This document shows, in pieces, positions 42,356 to 57,152 of a stretch of 64,000 nucleotides of DNA. How positions within the stretch are numbered: position 1 is the first letter of the stretch; the number at the start of each line of letters is the position of its first letter. The DNA comes from Nocardia neocaledoniensis (lineage in GTDB: Bacteria; Actinomycetota; Actinomycetes; Mycobacteriales; Mycobacteriaceae): assembly GCF_003182135.1 (NCBI RefSeq), contig NZ_QGTL01000003.1:372001-436000 (forward strand), written 5' to 3'. Below the pieces are notes generated by a model that saw only the letters and a program-made list of their open reading frames with translations, did no database searches and was not told the DNA's origin. The translations under genes and the position numbers were made by a program.

Positions 42356-43713
42356 TGGGATTCTGGGATGGCATGGGGACGTTCGGCGAATTCCTGGGCC
42401 ACGTGGGCACTCTCGGCATCTTCAAGATCATGGACAACGACGACCGAGCCGACGCGTTCGACAGGCAGGACCAGGAGGGCCGGGAGACTTGGGAGGGTGA
42501 CCGGACCATCATCACCGACGAATGGTCGCGGCTGGCCGCCAATGCCGGTCTGGCGATGGACGGGCCGAAGGTCACCCCGGAACCGTTCAGTACCTGGACC
42601 CACCAGCAGATCTGGGAAGCGCTGAACGGTCCGGACGGTGCCTCCGGCGTCGATGCCGCCGCGGTGAATGCCGGGGCTGACGGCTGGCGGCGGCTGACGA
42701 CGGGAACCGAGACCGCGGTGACCAACTACCGTACGAGTTTCGAGCGGGTGCTGTCGGAGAAGTGGTCGGGGCAATCGGGAAACGCGGCGATCGACGCGAT
42801 CAAGAGCTACGCGACCGACGCGACCAAGCTGCCCACCGCTTTCCAGATGGTCGCGAATGGTATCGACCATATGGAAGGGCTTCTCGGACAGGCGAAGATC
42901 GCGATTCCGAAACCGGAGAAGGTCGAGTGGATCGATGAAATGATCAGCCACATTCCCGGCAACGGTGTCGTCAAGGCGCAGAAGCATCGCGTCACCGAGG
43001 CGCAGGAAGACGCCCGGCTCTTCATGATCGGCACGTACCAGCCCGGTTCGATCACCGTCGACAGTCGGACTCCGGTTCTGCCACAGCCGGTGAACACTCT
43101 CGGCGCCACCGATGACGACGGCACCGGTGGCCGCGACAACGACGGCGGCGGCAATGGGAACAACAACGGCGGCAACGGCAATGGCGGCACGCCCGGAACG
43201 ACGAATCCCGCTGCCACCGATGAGGATCCGACCGAGTCGACGCCGCAGACCACGGATTCCGCCGACGATCAGGACGACAGCTCCGACGACGACTCGACCG
43301 AACCCAGCAGCACTGATCCGACGGCGACCAACCCGGCGGCCACGACGCCCACCGGGACCGGCCAGCCGACGGGTGACAAGCCGGCCGGAACCGGTGGTGG
43401 CTCCCCTGGCTCCGGCTCGCCCGGCGGCGGGATCGCCGGGGGTCCGACCGCGCCCGGTGCCGGTCGCAGCGTGTCGGGTTCACCGGTCGGTGCGAACCCG
43501 GCCGGGTCGGGCGCCCGCGCGGCGGTGGGGGGTGCCACGGGTGCGCGTGGCATAAGCGGCATGCCCGGCATGATGGGCGGCGGGCGTGGCGCCAACGGCA
43601 AGGACGACGAGAACGAGCACACCACTCCCGATTACCTCGTCCAGGACCGGGAGAGCGAACTCATCGGGCAGCTGCCGCCGACACTTCCGCCGGGCGGGGT
43701 GATCGGCGCGTGA
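42355..43713 (+). CDS. PPE-like ESX substrate
   Basis: 452 residues. Residues about 35-220 form a helical PPE-like domain with the W-x-G turn SEKWSGQSGNAAIDAIKSYATDATKLPTAFQMVANGI. Residues about 240-415 are a Gly/Asn/Asp/Thr/Pro-rich linker. The end (MPGMMGGGRGANGKDDENEHTTPDYLVQDRESELIGQLPPTLPPGGVIGA) carries YLVQD, a YxxxD type VII secretion motif. It is flanked by a small helical partner and, through a four-base overlap, by EspG, the expected chaperone. Export by ESX is inferred. Confidence 0.85.
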   Translation: MGFWDGMGTFGEFLGHVGTLGIFKIMDNDDRADAFDRQDQEGRETWEGDRTIITDEWSRLAANAGLAMDGPKVTPEPFSTWTHQQIWEALNGPDGASGVDAAAVNAGADGWRRLTTGTETAVTNYRTSFERVLSEKWSGQSGNAAIDAIKSYATDATKLPTAFQMVANGIDHMEGLLGQAKIAIPKPEKVEWIDEMISHIPGNGVVKAQKHRVTEAQEDARLFMIGTYQPGSITVDSRTPVLPQPVNTLGATDDDGTGGRDNDGGGNGNNNGGNGNGGTPGTTNPAATDEDPTESTPQTTDSADDQDDSSDDDSTEPSSTDPTATNPAATTPTGTGQPTGDKPAGTGGGSPGSGSPGGGIAGGPTAPGAGRSVSGSPVGANPAGSGARAAVGGATGARGISGMPGMMGGGRGANGKDDENEHTTPDYLVQDRESELIGQLPPTLPPGGVIGA

Positions 43714-44525
43714 ACTGGCGCCAAGCGCTGTCGGACGGCGAAACGGCGCGGCGCGGGCAAGTACCCGTCGGCCGCTGGGTGCTCGACCCGCACACGTTCG
43801 CCATCGGACTCGAAGCCCACGGCAGGGACCGGCTGCCCTACCCGCTGACCTTTCAGCCCGAGTTCGCGGAAACCATCGAGATCCACAACGAGCGGCGCCA
43901 AGCCGCCGGACGCAGGCTGCGGCAGGTTTACGACGAAGGTCTGCACAAGGTGTTCGGTGCGCTGCTCGAACCTCAGGTACGCGTCGAGATCGAGGGCTTG
44001 CACGGGCACGGTCAGACCGAGGTCGTACGCGTGTTCGCCGGGATCATCGAAGACCATGCAGCATTGGCGGTCCAGGCTCCTGGCCCCACCCGCGACCAAG
44101 GCGGCGACCTCACCTTGAGCGTCGTGCCGCTGGCCGACCTCGCCGCTGAGATCGTCACGAGACTCCCGCACGCGCAAGGCGGAACGACACCGCGCTTCCA
44201 AGGACGCCGCAGCGATCTCGACGCCGCCACGTATGCACGGCATCCCACCCGCCTGTCCCCCGTCGAGCAGACGCAGCGATTCTTCCGCCGTCCACGTATC
44301 GGCACCGGCGAGATCACCGTCTACCCCGGCTACCAGGTGGATTCCCGACCGACCTCCGACGGCAAAGCCTTCCTCTGGCTGGACTACCCGGACGACGGTC
44401 GCTATCTGATCCAGCATCACGACGCCGACAACTTCACCGTCATCCCTGGCCCACCCGCCGAACTGACACATCGGCTTGCCAAGCACATCGCTATGTTCAC
44501 CGACCAGTTGGCGCGGACGCGCTGA
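43710..44525 (+). CDS. ESX secretion-associated protein EspG family
   Basis: 271 residues from GTG 43710, overlapping the PPE-like stop by four bases. EspG-type order: VGRWVLDPHTFAIGLEAHGRDRLPYPLTFQ, a central beta sheet (QVRVEIEGLHGHGQTEVVRVFAGIIEDHAALAVQ), IGTGEITVYPGYQVDSRPTSDGKAFLWLDYPDDGRYLIQHH and a C-terminal helix. It keeps the PPE-like substrate soluble before export. It is the second EspG of the window, diverged from the one at 4413. Confidence 0.85.
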   Translation: MNWRQALSDGETARRGQVPVGRWVLDPHTFAIGLEAHGRDRLPYPLTFQPEFAETIEIHNERRQAAGRRLRQVYDEGLHKVFGALLEPQVRVEIEGLHGHGQTEVVRVFAGIIEDHAALAVQAPGPTRDQGGDLTLSVVPLADLAAEIVTRLPHAQGGTTPRFQGRRSDLDAATYARHPTRLSPVEQTQRFFRRPRIGTGEITVYPGYQVDSRPTSDGKAFLWLDYPDDGRYLIQHHDADNFTVIPGPPAELTHRLAKHIAMFTDQLARTR

Positions 44526-44594
44526 TGGTCATCCAACCGGCCTGTGGATCAGATTCGGAACCGGCCGTGGAATGTTAGTCGACGAGCCGCCGAA

Positions 44595-44626
44595 GAGGGG
44601 TAGCCGGCCAACGGCGGCTACCCCTC
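44595..44626. terminator. Bidirectional hairpin between espG and lipase
   Basis: GAGGGGTAGCCG and CGGCTACCCCTC form a 12-bp perfect stem with an eight-base loop, midway between the convergent espG and lipase genes. Confidence 0.78.
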
Positions 44627-44668
44627 GTTCGGGTGGGGCGGGGGTTTCGACCGTCCCGCCCGGATGAA

Positions 44669-45877
44669 TTACAGCGATCCACCTCCGCCGATCACCCACG
44701 GGTTGAAGGTGCAGGTGAGGTTGGGGTTTTGGATGGGGTCGAGGGCGCGCAGGGCGATGGAGAGGGCGCGCGGCGAGTACATCATCGTCAGATGGTCGGA
44801 GACGTCCTGTTCGCAGCCGTCCTGAAGGGTGATGTTGTTGACGGTGGCGCCGGGGCCCTGGTCGAGGAAGGTCAGCTCGTAGGGGTTGGTGACCTCGTCG
44901 TATCTGGTCGCGACGACGGTGTAGTCGACGCCGGGGACGGTGTCGCCGTTCGCGTTGAGCTGCTTGACGAAATCGGAGCCGACGGTCTGCTGGATGCCCG
45001 CGTGGCCGACGAAGATCTCGATGGGGCCGAGTATGTCGATGCCCAGGTTGTTGATCATGCGGCCGAGGGCACCGATGCCGTCGAGGCTGGTGCCGTGGTG
45101 GGTCGCGCCGTAGGTGATGAGGTTCTTCACCTTCGCCGCGCCACCCTCGTACTTGGTGTACCAGTTGGCCATCGAGCCGCCCTGGGAGTGGGCGATGATG
45201 TCGACTTCCTCGGCGCCGGTCGCCGCGAGCACGCGGTCGACGAACGCCGCGGTCTGCTTGGCCGAGTCCTGGATGTAGCCGGTGCCCATGACGCCGGGGA
45301 TGAACGAACCGAGGCCGCCGCCCTCGAGCATGTTGGAGCGGCCGTAGTTGAAGGTGAACGTGCAGAAGCCCGCGTCCTTGATCGGCTGACCCATGTAGGC
45401 GTAGCCGTTGTAGGCGTTCATCCAGGTGCCGTGCAGCAGCACCACCGGGCGGGGGTGCTCGGCGGTCGGCTTGCAGTTCCAGTCGTTGGTGCCGGGGGCC
45501 GCCGCGTCGTTGTTGAGCAAGCCGTAGCCGAACGCCGCCAGGAACGAGGTCGAGGCGGGGCCGGGCGCGCCCGGGTCGGACGAGTAGCCGCCGGAGGAGC
45601 CCGAGCTGGAGCCGGAGCCGCCGTAGCAGTCGCCCGAGCCGTTGCCGGAGCCGGCGCCGCTGCCCGAGGTGCACGCCGAACCGGTGCCGCCGAGCCCGCC
45701 GTCCGTGCCCCAGGCGACCTGGCGGCCCGCGCGGATGATGTCGGCGAGCGCCTGTTCGGTGGGCGCGGCCTGCGGGCCAGCCGCCGCCCCCGCCCCGGTG
45801 AGGGCGACAGCGAGTGCGCTGACGCCCGTGAGTATCGCCGCACACACCGATCGTGTGCGACCACGGGATATGGTCAT
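44669..45877 (-). CDS. Secreted triacylglycerol lipase (alpha/beta hydrolase)
   Basis: 402 residues from ATG 45877. A signal peptide (RSVCAAILTGVSALAVALTGAGAAAG) is followed by a Gly/Ser-rich stretch (about 60-105) and the catalytic domain. The domain includes PVVLLHGTWMNAYNGYAYM (oxyanion loop), IIAHSQGGSMANWY (nucleophile Ser), VVATRYDEVTNPYE (Asp) and CEQDVSDHLTMMY (His). This order matches bacterial secreted lipases of the LipA/esterase class. It is expected to hydrolyse lipids outside the cell. It is transcribed convergently with espG. Confidence 0.92.
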   Translation of the reverse strand: MTISRGRTRSVCAAILTGVSALAVALTGAGAAAGPQAAPTEQALADIIRAGRQVAWGTDGGLGGTGSACTSGSGAGSGNGSGDCYGGSGSSSGSSGGYSSDPGAPGPASTSFLAAFGYGLLNNDAAAPGTNDWNCKPTAEHPRPVVLLHGTWMNAYNGYAYMGQPIKDAGFCTFTFNYGRSNMLEGGGLGSFIPGVMGTGYIQDSAKQTAAFVDRVLAATGAEEVDIIAHSQGGSMANWYTKYEGGAAKVKNLITYGATHHGTSLDGIGALGRMINNLGIDILGPIEIFVGHAGIQQTVGSDFVKQLNANGDTVPGVDYTVVATRYDEVTNPYELTFLDQGPGATVNNITLQDGCEQDVSDHLTMMYSPRALSIALRALDPIQNPNLTCTFNPWVIGGGGSL

Positions 45878-46275
45878 ACAATTCTGCCTTTCGCCTGCGG
45901 TCACGAATCGACCCGTGAGCCGCACCGACGATAAGTCGGCAAATTCGTCGGCGAATTCTCTTGTCGCGCAGTCTTGTAGACCTCACCAAGGTCCTGACCA
46001 GGGCCCATGGCCGGACACAGGAATATCGACGGTCGAATCATCGGCCGGAATTCCCGGAACAGTTATCGGCAACATCGAATTGCGGAATTCACTGTGAAGG
46101 AGCACCACCGATTCGAGAGGTCGGCCGTCAGCTCGGTTCGAGGTGGCCGTTGACGATGATCAGTGGGGGTGTCGGGCGCGATGTAGCGCAAGGGTCCGTA
46201 GTGGATCAGGGGCTGCGGGTGGAACCACTCCACCCGGCCGCACGGCGGAAGCCTACCGCGCAACCTCACCTCGAA
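45878..46275. other. Intergenic region between lipase and VapBC-type pair
   Basis: About 400 bp holding the divergent promoters of the lipase and the toxin-antitoxin pair. A minus-strand frame at about 46063-46269 (with EWFHPQPLIHYGPLRYIAP) may be the tail of a lost gene, but it has no recognisable family or start. Nothing else supportable was seen. Confidence 0.4.
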
Positions 46276-46301
46276 GCATATATGCTATCATGCACATATG
46301 C
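46276..46301 (+). promoter_or_regulatory. Operator and -10 of VapBC-type pair
   Basis: The palindrome GCATATATGC and a near-copy GCACATATGC are spaced 16 bases apart, start to start, and run into the antitoxin start codon. TATCAT at 46286-46291 is placed as a -10 six bases before ATG 46298. Together with the absence of a Shine-Dalgarno site this suggests a leaderless transcript. Autorepression by the antitoxin is inferred. Confidence 0.6.
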
Positions 46302-46531
46302 CCCTCAAGCGGACGATGGTCTACGCCGAAGCCGATGACCTGGCGGTCATCAAAGACGCCGCTTCGCGCTCTGACGCGAGCGAAGCGGAGATCATCCGTG
46401 AGGCGATCCATCTGGCCGCGATGCGTTTGCGGCGCCGGTCCGAGCCGCTGCGACTACGGCGCTTCGCCAGTGGCGACCCCACGCTCGCCGCCAGAACTGA
46501 GGAGATTCTCGCCGAAGACGGCGTTGCGTGA
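46298..46531 (+). CDS. vapB: Ribbon-helix-helix antitoxin (VapB-type)
   Basis: 77 residues. MPLKRTMVYAEADDLAVIKDAASRSDASEAEIIREAIHLAAMRLRRR is a ribbon-helix-helix DNA-binding domain (strand, then two helices with SEAEIIREAI). A short tail to bind the toxin follows. It lies directly over a palindromic operator and overlaps the toxin gene by four bases. Confidence 0.85.
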   Translation: MPLKRTMVYAEADDLAVIKDAASRSDASEAEIIREAIHLAAMRLRRRSEPLRLRRFASGDPTLAARTEEILAEDGVA

Positions 46532-46974
46532 CCGGAACCGGGATCGTCATCGCTGACACGTCCGGACTGATCGCCGCCTTCGACACGTCCGCTCCCGAGA
46601 GCGACGCGGCGTTCGCGGCCCTCGAGCGCGCGGGGCTCGTTGTGCTGTCGCCGCTGGCCCTGGCGGAGCTCGATCACGTGGGGAAACGGGAACTCGGCCG
46701 CGCCCGTGCTCAGTCGATGATCGAGGATCTCAATGCCCAGGTCCGCCTCGGCGCGTTCGAGATCGCCGTGATCACCGCGGACATCCTCGACCAGGCGAAC
46801 GCTGTGCGCACGCTGTACCCTGCGCTGAATCTCGACCTCGCCGATGCGGTGTGCGTCGCGTTGGCGGCGGAGTACGAGACCGATGCCGTGCTCACACTCG
46901 ACCATCGCGACTTCCGCGCGCTGACGCCGTTGACAGCGCACCGCGCGTTTCGGGTGCTCCCGGCAGATCTCTGA
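46528..46974 (+). CDS. vapC: VapC-type PIN domain toxin
   Basis: 148 residues from GTG 46528 (overlap GTGA with the antitoxin). PIN acidic residues: IVIADTSGLIAAFD (first Asp), LALAELDHV (Glu), LDLADAVCVALA (Asp) and VLTLDHRDFRAL (the terminal Asp cluster). It is a probable RNase toxin neutralised by the upstream antitoxin. Confidence 0.9.
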   Translation: MTGTGIVIADTSGLIAAFDTSAPESDAAFAALERAGLVVLSPLALAELDHVGKRELGRARAQSMIEDLNAQVRLGAFEIAVITADILDQANAVRTLYPALNLDLADAVCVALAAEYETDAVLTLDHRDFRALTPLTAHRAFRVLPADL

Positions 46975-46992
46975 TCCGCGGGGAGCAGCGCG

Positions 46993-47319
46993 CTATTTCC
47001 CGCGCAGGCCGAAGGGGTTGCCGTCTTTGTCGGCGAGGACGCAGATGCGCAGGTCGGGGGCCACGGTGCGTGGGGGCGACTGTTCGGTGGCGCCCGCGGC
47101 GAGGAGGGCGGAGCGGGTGGCGTCGAGGTCGTCGACGTCGGTCATGGCGACGGGACCGCCTTCGCCCTGGGGGTTGAGGCTGATCTCGAAGCCGTTGACG
47201 TTGAAACCGACGTAGTAGGGCTGGTCGGTGTGGGGCTCGCCGTAGAGGGCGGTGTAGATCTTCTTGGCGGCGTCCAGGTCGGTGACCGGGATGACGACCG
47301 CGCCGACGGTGGGGCTCAT
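46993..47319 (-). CDS. VOC (glyoxalase/bleomycin-resistance fold) family protein
   Basis: 108 residues from ATG 47319. A single VOC module: AVVIPVTDLDAAKKIYTALYGEPHTDQPYYVGFNVNGFEISLN, then AGATEQSPPRTVAPDLRICVLADKDGNPFGLRGK. The usual first-strand metal ligand (His) is replaced by Val in VVIPVTD, so metal dependence is uncertain. The substrate cannot be predicted. It follows the vapC gene on the opposite strand. Confidence 0.85.
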   Translation of the reverse strand: MSPTVGAVVIPVTDLDAAKKIYTALYGEPHTDQPYYVGFNVNGFEISLNPQGEGGPVAMTDVDDLDATRSALLAAGATEQSPPRTVAPDLRICVLADKDGNPFGLRGK

Positions 47320-47441
47320 CTGTACGTCCTTCCGAAAGACAGCGGACTGGCTCGGGCGGAGATCTGACGATGTTCCACGGGTCAGCGTAATCACCGGCGG
47401 TGCCGAACGCGGGCGGTCGGACCACCCGCGTTCGACCCTGT

Positions 47442-50400
47442 TCAGTGCTCGATCGCGGCGGCGAGGGCGGTGAGCGCCGTGGTCCACAGGTCCGCGAGGC
47501 GCTCCGCCTGCTGCTCGGTGAACAGGGCGGTGCTCCAGCGGAAGTTGGTGGTCAGGGCCGGGCCGTCGGGGGTGGTGCCGATGCCGGCGATGACGTCGAG
47601 CGCGTACCGGAGCGGGAGGTCGGGTTCGGGGTCGAGCGGCAGGGCCTCGTTGCGGGGGCCGACCAGCAGCGACCACGCGTCGCCCTCGGTGCCGGAGAGG
47701 TCGATGCGGCCCAGGTAGTTGAACTCGACCTGGGGTTCGGCGGCACGCAGTTCATTGACCCGGTCGACGTACCGGAGCAGCCCGTAGTCGAGCCCCTGGT
47801 TGGGGATCTCCCGCAGATGGGTGGACACGCTGTCCAGGAGCGAACGCGCGGCGGCCGGATCCGCTTGCGCGCCCGCCACATCCACCGCATCGGCGCCGAC
47901 GCCGAGGCGCACCGGGAACACGCTGGTGAACCAGCCGAGGGTGTTGGCGGTGTCGGTGCCGAGTTCGGCGTCGGCGCGGCCGTGCCCTTCCAGCGCGATC
48001 AAAGCGCCTGCGGCTGGGTCGTTTCCGTTGTCGGCGTGGACCGAGGCCATGGTCATGGTGAGGGCGGTGAGCAGGAGCTCGCGCACGCCCTCGTCCTTGC
48101 CGAGCCGGCCCAGCAGGCGTTCGGTCAGCGCCACCGGGGTGAGGACCGAGCGCACCCGCAGGGTGGACCAGGTGTCGGTGGCCGGCGCGGGGTGACGCGA
48201 CCCGAGCGCGGCGTCGGGCGCCCCCACCTGGGCGGTCCAGTAGTCGCGCTGGGCGAGCACCTCGGGCTCGCTCGCCCGCTGCCACATGGCTTCCGACCAC
48301 TGCCGGTAGGAAGTGAACTCGGGCAGCATCTTCGGGGTGACGCCGGACTGGATCTGCTGCCAGGCGGCGGCGAGCCCGTCGATCATGATGTGCCAGGAGA
48401 CGACATCGACCGCGAGATGGTGGATCGCGAGCAGCAGGACATCGCCGTCGCCTTCGGAATCGGCGAACCACACCGCGCGGACCATCGCACCCGCCCGCGG
48501 GTCGATGTCGTCGTTGGCGATCCGCGCGAATCGGGTGATGGCCGTGTCGAGTTCGGCACCGGCGAGCCCGCGCGGAGCGTCGATGACGACATCGGCGGCC
48601 CGCACCACACCGGGTGCGCGGGTGACCAGGCGCGGTCCGTCGGCGGTGTCGGTGAGCACGGCGCGCAGGGTGTCGTGCGCGTCGAGCAGGGCCTGGAGGG
48701 TGGCTTCCAGTCCGGCGCGGTCGATCCCGGCGGGCAGGCGCAGCAGCGCGCTCTGGGTGAAGCGGCGGTAGTTGCCGTACTCGTACATCCAGGAGACGAC
48801 CGGCAGCGGCGGAACGACGCCGTAGTCGTCGTCGGACTTCGCGGAGGTGACCGGTGATTCGTCGATCGCGGCGGCCAGTTCACGAATCGTGGGGCAGGCG
48901 AGCACCATGCGCGGGTTCAGCGCCAGACCACGGCGGCGGGCCTTGTTGACCAGCGAGATCGCGACGATGCTGTCGACGCCGAGTTCGTAGAAGTCGGCGT
49001 CGACGCCGGGGGCGCGGCCGTCGAACAGTTCGGCGAAGACCTCGCTGAGCGCGATCTCGGTCGGGGTCTCGGCGGCGGCGTCGCCTTCGGCCGCGGCGAG
49101 GGTCTGTTCGGCGAGCTCGAGCAGCGCGTGCCCGTCGAGCTTGCCGTTGACGTTCACCGGGAGCTGCTCGAGCACCACGATGCGCGCCGGAATCATGTAC
49201 GCGGGCAGGCGCTGCGCCAGATCGGCGCGCACCCGGCTCACGACCACCGCGCGCCCGGCCTTGCCGACGACGAAGCCGACCAGCGAGGCACCACCCGCGC
49301 GGCGCACCACGGTCACCGCGGCGGTGTCGATCTCGGCGGAGCGGCGCAGCGCGGTCTCGATCTCGCCGACCTCGATGCGATAGCCGCGCACCTTGACCTG
49401 CGCGTCGGCGCGACCGAGGTAGCCGAAGCGGCCGCCGGGGAGCCTGCGCACGAGGTCGCCGGTGCGGTACATGCGCTGTCCGGGGCGGTGCGGGTCGGCG
49501 CAGAAGCGGTCGGCGGTGATGCCCGGTTTGCCCAGGTAGCCGCGGGCCAGCTGCACGCCGGAGAGGTAGAGCTCGCCGACGATGCCCGGCGGCACCGGCC
49601 GCAGGCGGGAGTCGAGCACGTAGCCGACCATGCCGCCGTTGGCGGTGCCGATGGTCGGGATCTCCGAGGTGGCGACGGGCGCGACGACCGCTTCGACGGT
49701 GGCCTCGGTGGGGCCGTAGCAGTTGTGGACGGCGGTCCCCGGCAGGGCGCGCAGCCGCGCCCACAGCGCGGTGTCGATGGCCTCGCCGCCGAGCGCGAGC
49801 ACCGGGAGTTCGCGGTCGAGCAGGCCCGCCGCCGCCAGCTGCGCCAGCATGGAGGGGGTGGTGTCGATCATGTCGATGTCGAAATCAGCCATGCCCGAGA
49901 CGATTCGGTGCGCGTCACGCATCTCGTCGGCGTCGAACAGGTGCAGGGCCTGCCCGGCGAAGAGACCGACCATCGGCTGCCAGGACGCGTCGAAACCGAG
50001 CGACCACGCGTGCGCGATCCGCAGCGGGCGGCCGAGTTTCGCCATGGCGGGACGGTAGAAACGCGCGAGGTGGTCGGCGAAGTAGCCGGCCAGCGCGGCA
50101 TTCGTGCCGACGACACCCTTCGGTTCGCCGGTGGAGCCGGAGGTGAAGATGATGTAGGCGCTGTGCTCGAGTTCGCGGCGCACCGCGGGCGCCTGCGCGG
50201 GACGTGCGGCGATGCGGTCGATGACGGCAGGGTCGTCGAGCGCGAGCGCGGGGGCGGCGTCGGCGAGCAGGGCGCGGTCACCCTCGCGCAGGACGGCCAG
50301 CACCGGATTCGACTGGCGCAGAATCGAAGCGATGCGCTCGGCTGGAAGCGTGATGTCGACCGGAACGTAGGCGGCACCGGCGGCGAAGGTGGCCAGGATG

Positions 50401-51968
50401 GCGACGATCGAGGCCGTCTCGCGCGGGAGCATCAGGGCGACAACGGTTTCCGGGCTGACTCCGTGCGCGGCGAACTCCCCCGCCAGGCGGCACGCCCTGG
50501 CATGGAGTTCCGCGTAGGTGAGGACCTCACCGGCCGTGGTGGTGAGCGCGATCGCGTCCGGCGCCTCGGCGGCCTGGCGGGCGAACAGCTCCCACGGCGT
50601 CTCGGTCGGCGCCGAGGCCAGGTCGGTGGCGGCGGCGCGGAGTTCGGCGTGCTCGTCGGCGGTGAGCAGGTCGATCGCGTCGAGGGTGGCGGCGGCGTCG
50701 AGATCGGGCAGCGCGCGCAGGACGGACACCAGGCGCTGCCCCAGGTCGGCGGGGTCGAGGTGGCCCAGCAACGCGGGCAGCGCCTCGACGAGCACGAGCA
50801 GTTCGCCCTCGCTCAGGTGCGAGACGACGGTGAGCGGATAGTGGGCGAGGCTCTCCATCTCGATCGGCCGGAACTGGGCGCCGTCGGGGGTGGTGACGGT
50901 CTGGATCGCGTCGTCGATCGGGGCGTTCTCGAACACGAACAGGGTGTCGAAGAGGGCACCGTGCCCGGCGGCGCGTTGCAGCGTCGACAGGCTCAGGTAG
51001 CCGATGTCGCGCATGGCCGACGAATCCCGTTGCAGGCGCGCGCATTGCGCGACGACGGGTTCGGCGGGGTCGAGGCGGTGCACGACGGGCACGGTGTTGA
51101 TGAACAGGCCGACCATGCCCTCCACCCCGGCGAGCTTCTCGGGGCGGCCGGAGATGGTGGTGCCGTACACGACGTCGCGGCGATCGGTGATCCGGCCGAG
51201 CAGCAGCGTCCAGGCGAATTGCACGGCGGTGTTGAGCGTCATGCCGTTCGCGCGGGCCCACTGCCGCAGCCGCTCGGTCTCGCCGGCGGACAGGCGCAGT
51301 CGCGTGGTCTCCGGCACCGCGGAGCCGGTCGAGCCCGCGCCGTCGGCGAGGACCAGCGGCGCGCTGACCTGGCTCAGATACTCGGCCCAGCGGCGGGCCG
51401 CGGCATCGTGATCCTGGGCGCCGAGCCAGCCGATGTAGTCGCGGTACGGGCGCGGAGCGGGCAGCCCGTCGAGGCGCCCGCCCGCCCGGTAGACCGCCAG
51501 CAGTTCGGTGAAGAACACCGCGACCGCCCAGCCGTCCATGAGGATGTGGTGCGCGGTGAGGATCATCCGCTTGCGCGGCGCGGGCGCGTCGATGACGTCG
51601 AGCAGCAGCACCCGCAGCGCGGGCCCACGGCTCAGCGCGAACGGCACGCGCCGCTCGGACTCGGCGATCGCGGCGAATTCCGAAGAACTGGCGGCGCGCT
51701 CGGTCCACGGCAGTTCCGCCGTGGACGGGATGATCTGCACCGGCTTGGGCACATCGGTGTCCCAGAACGCGGCCCGCAGGTTCGGGTGCCGGTCCAGCAT
51801 CGCCTGCGCGCTGCGGCGCAGCAGGTCGGCGTCGAGCGGGCCGTCGATGTCCACCACGAATTGCATGGTGTACAGGTCGATCTCGGAACCGGCCAGCCGC
51901 GAGAGGGAGAACAGCCCTTCCTGCAGCGGACTCAGCGCGAGTACGTCTTCGATCTGCGGCGCACTCAT
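47442..51968 (-). CDS. nbtE: Nocobactin-type NRPS, C-A-PCP-E (MbtF-like)
   Basis: 1508 residues. Condensation domain with HHILMDGW (about residue 141). Adenylation domain with FTSGSTGEPKG (about 608), NCYGPTEA (about 750) and YRTGDLVRR. Carrier domain FYELGVDSIV (about 998). An epimerase-like terminal domain with HHLAVDVVSW (about 1183), TLGWFTSVFPVRL and VEFNYLGRID. This matches mycobacterial MbtF, which adds the second hydroxylysine; its terminal domain is thought to help release the cyclic lactam. It is the last gene of the nbtA-E series, 28 bases after nbtD. Symbol given by order and homology to the Nocardia farcinica genes as I recall them. Confidence 0.85.
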   Translation of the reverse strand: MSAPQIEDVLALSPLQEGLFSLSRLAGSEIDLYTMQFVVDIDGPLDADLLRRSAQAMLDRHPNLRAAFWDTDVPKPVQIIPSTAELPWTERAASSSEFAAIAESERRVPFALSRGPALRVLLLDVIDAPAPRKRMILTAHHILMDGWAVAVFFTELLAVYRAGGRLDGLPAPRPYRDYIGWLGAQDHDAAARRWAEYLSQVSAPLVLADGAGSTGSAVPETTRLRLSAGETERLRQWARANGMTLNTAVQFAWTLLLGRITDRRDVVYGTTISGRPEKLAGVEGMVGLFINTVPVVHRLDPAEPVVAQCARLQRDSSAMRDIGYLSLSTLQRAAGHGALFDTLFVFENAPIDDAIQTVTTPDGAQFRPIEMESLAHYPLTVVSHLSEGELLVLVEALPALLGHLDPADLGQRLVSVLRALPDLDAAATLDAIDLLTADEHAELRAAATDLASAPTETPWELFARQAAEAPDAIALTTTAGEVLTYAELHARACRLAGEFAAHGVSPETVVALMLPRETASIVAILATFAAGAAYVPVDITLPAERIASILRQSNPVLAVLREGDRALLADAAPALALDDPAVIDRIAARPAQAPAVRRELEHSAYIIFTSGSTGEPKGVVGTNAALAGYFADHLARFYRPAMAKLGRPLRIAHAWSLGFDASWQPMVGLFAGQALHLFDADEMRDAHRIVSGMADFDIDMIDTTPSMLAQLAAAGLLDRELPVLALGGEAIDTALWARLRALPGTAVHNCYGPTEATVEAVVAPVATSEIPTIGTANGGMVGYVLDSRLRPVPPGIVGELYLSGVQLARGYLGKPGITADRFCADPHRPGQRMYRTGDLVRRLPGGRFGYLGRADAQVKVRGYRIEVGEIETALRRSAEIDTAAVTVVRRAGGASLVGFVVGKAGRAVVVSRVRADLAQRLPAYMIPARIVVLEQLPVNVNGKLDGHALLELAEQTLAAAEGDAAAETPTEIALSEVFAELFDGRAPGVDADFYELGVDSIVAISLVNKARRRGLALNPRMVLACPTIRELAAAIDESPVTSAKSDDDYGVVPPLPVVSWMYEYGNYRRFTQSALLRLPAGIDRAGLEATLQALLDAHDTLRAVLTDTADGPRLVTRAPGVVRAADVVIDAPRGLAGAELDTAITRFARIANDDIDPRAGAMVRAVWFADSEGDGDVLLLAIHHLAVDVVSWHIMIDGLAAAWQQIQSGVTPKMLPEFTSYRQWSEAMWQRASEPEVLAQRDYWTAQVGAPDAALGSRHPAPATDTWSTLRVRSVLTPVALTERLLGRLGKDEGVRELLLTALTMTMASVHADNGNDPAAGALIALEGHGRADAELGTDTANTLGWFTSVFPVRLGVGADAVDVAGAQADPAAARSLLDSVSTHLREIPNQGLDYGLLRYVDRVNELRAAEPQVEFNYLGRIDLSGTEGDAWSLLVGPRNEALPLDPEPDLPLRYALDVIAGIGTTPDGPALTTNFRWSTALFTEQQAERLADLWTTALTALAAAIEH

Positions 51969-51996
51969 GCTGCGTCCTCTCGTAGCTGGGTGGTGC

Positions 51997-57138
<5,142 letters not shown>

Positions 57139-57152
57139 GTTCTTTCGGCCCC

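Noticed and set aside
46063..46269. Minus-strand 68-codon frame as a gene
   Set aside because: There is no ribosome site, start or family match, and it spans the promoter region of the VapBC-type pair; noted only as a possible remnant.
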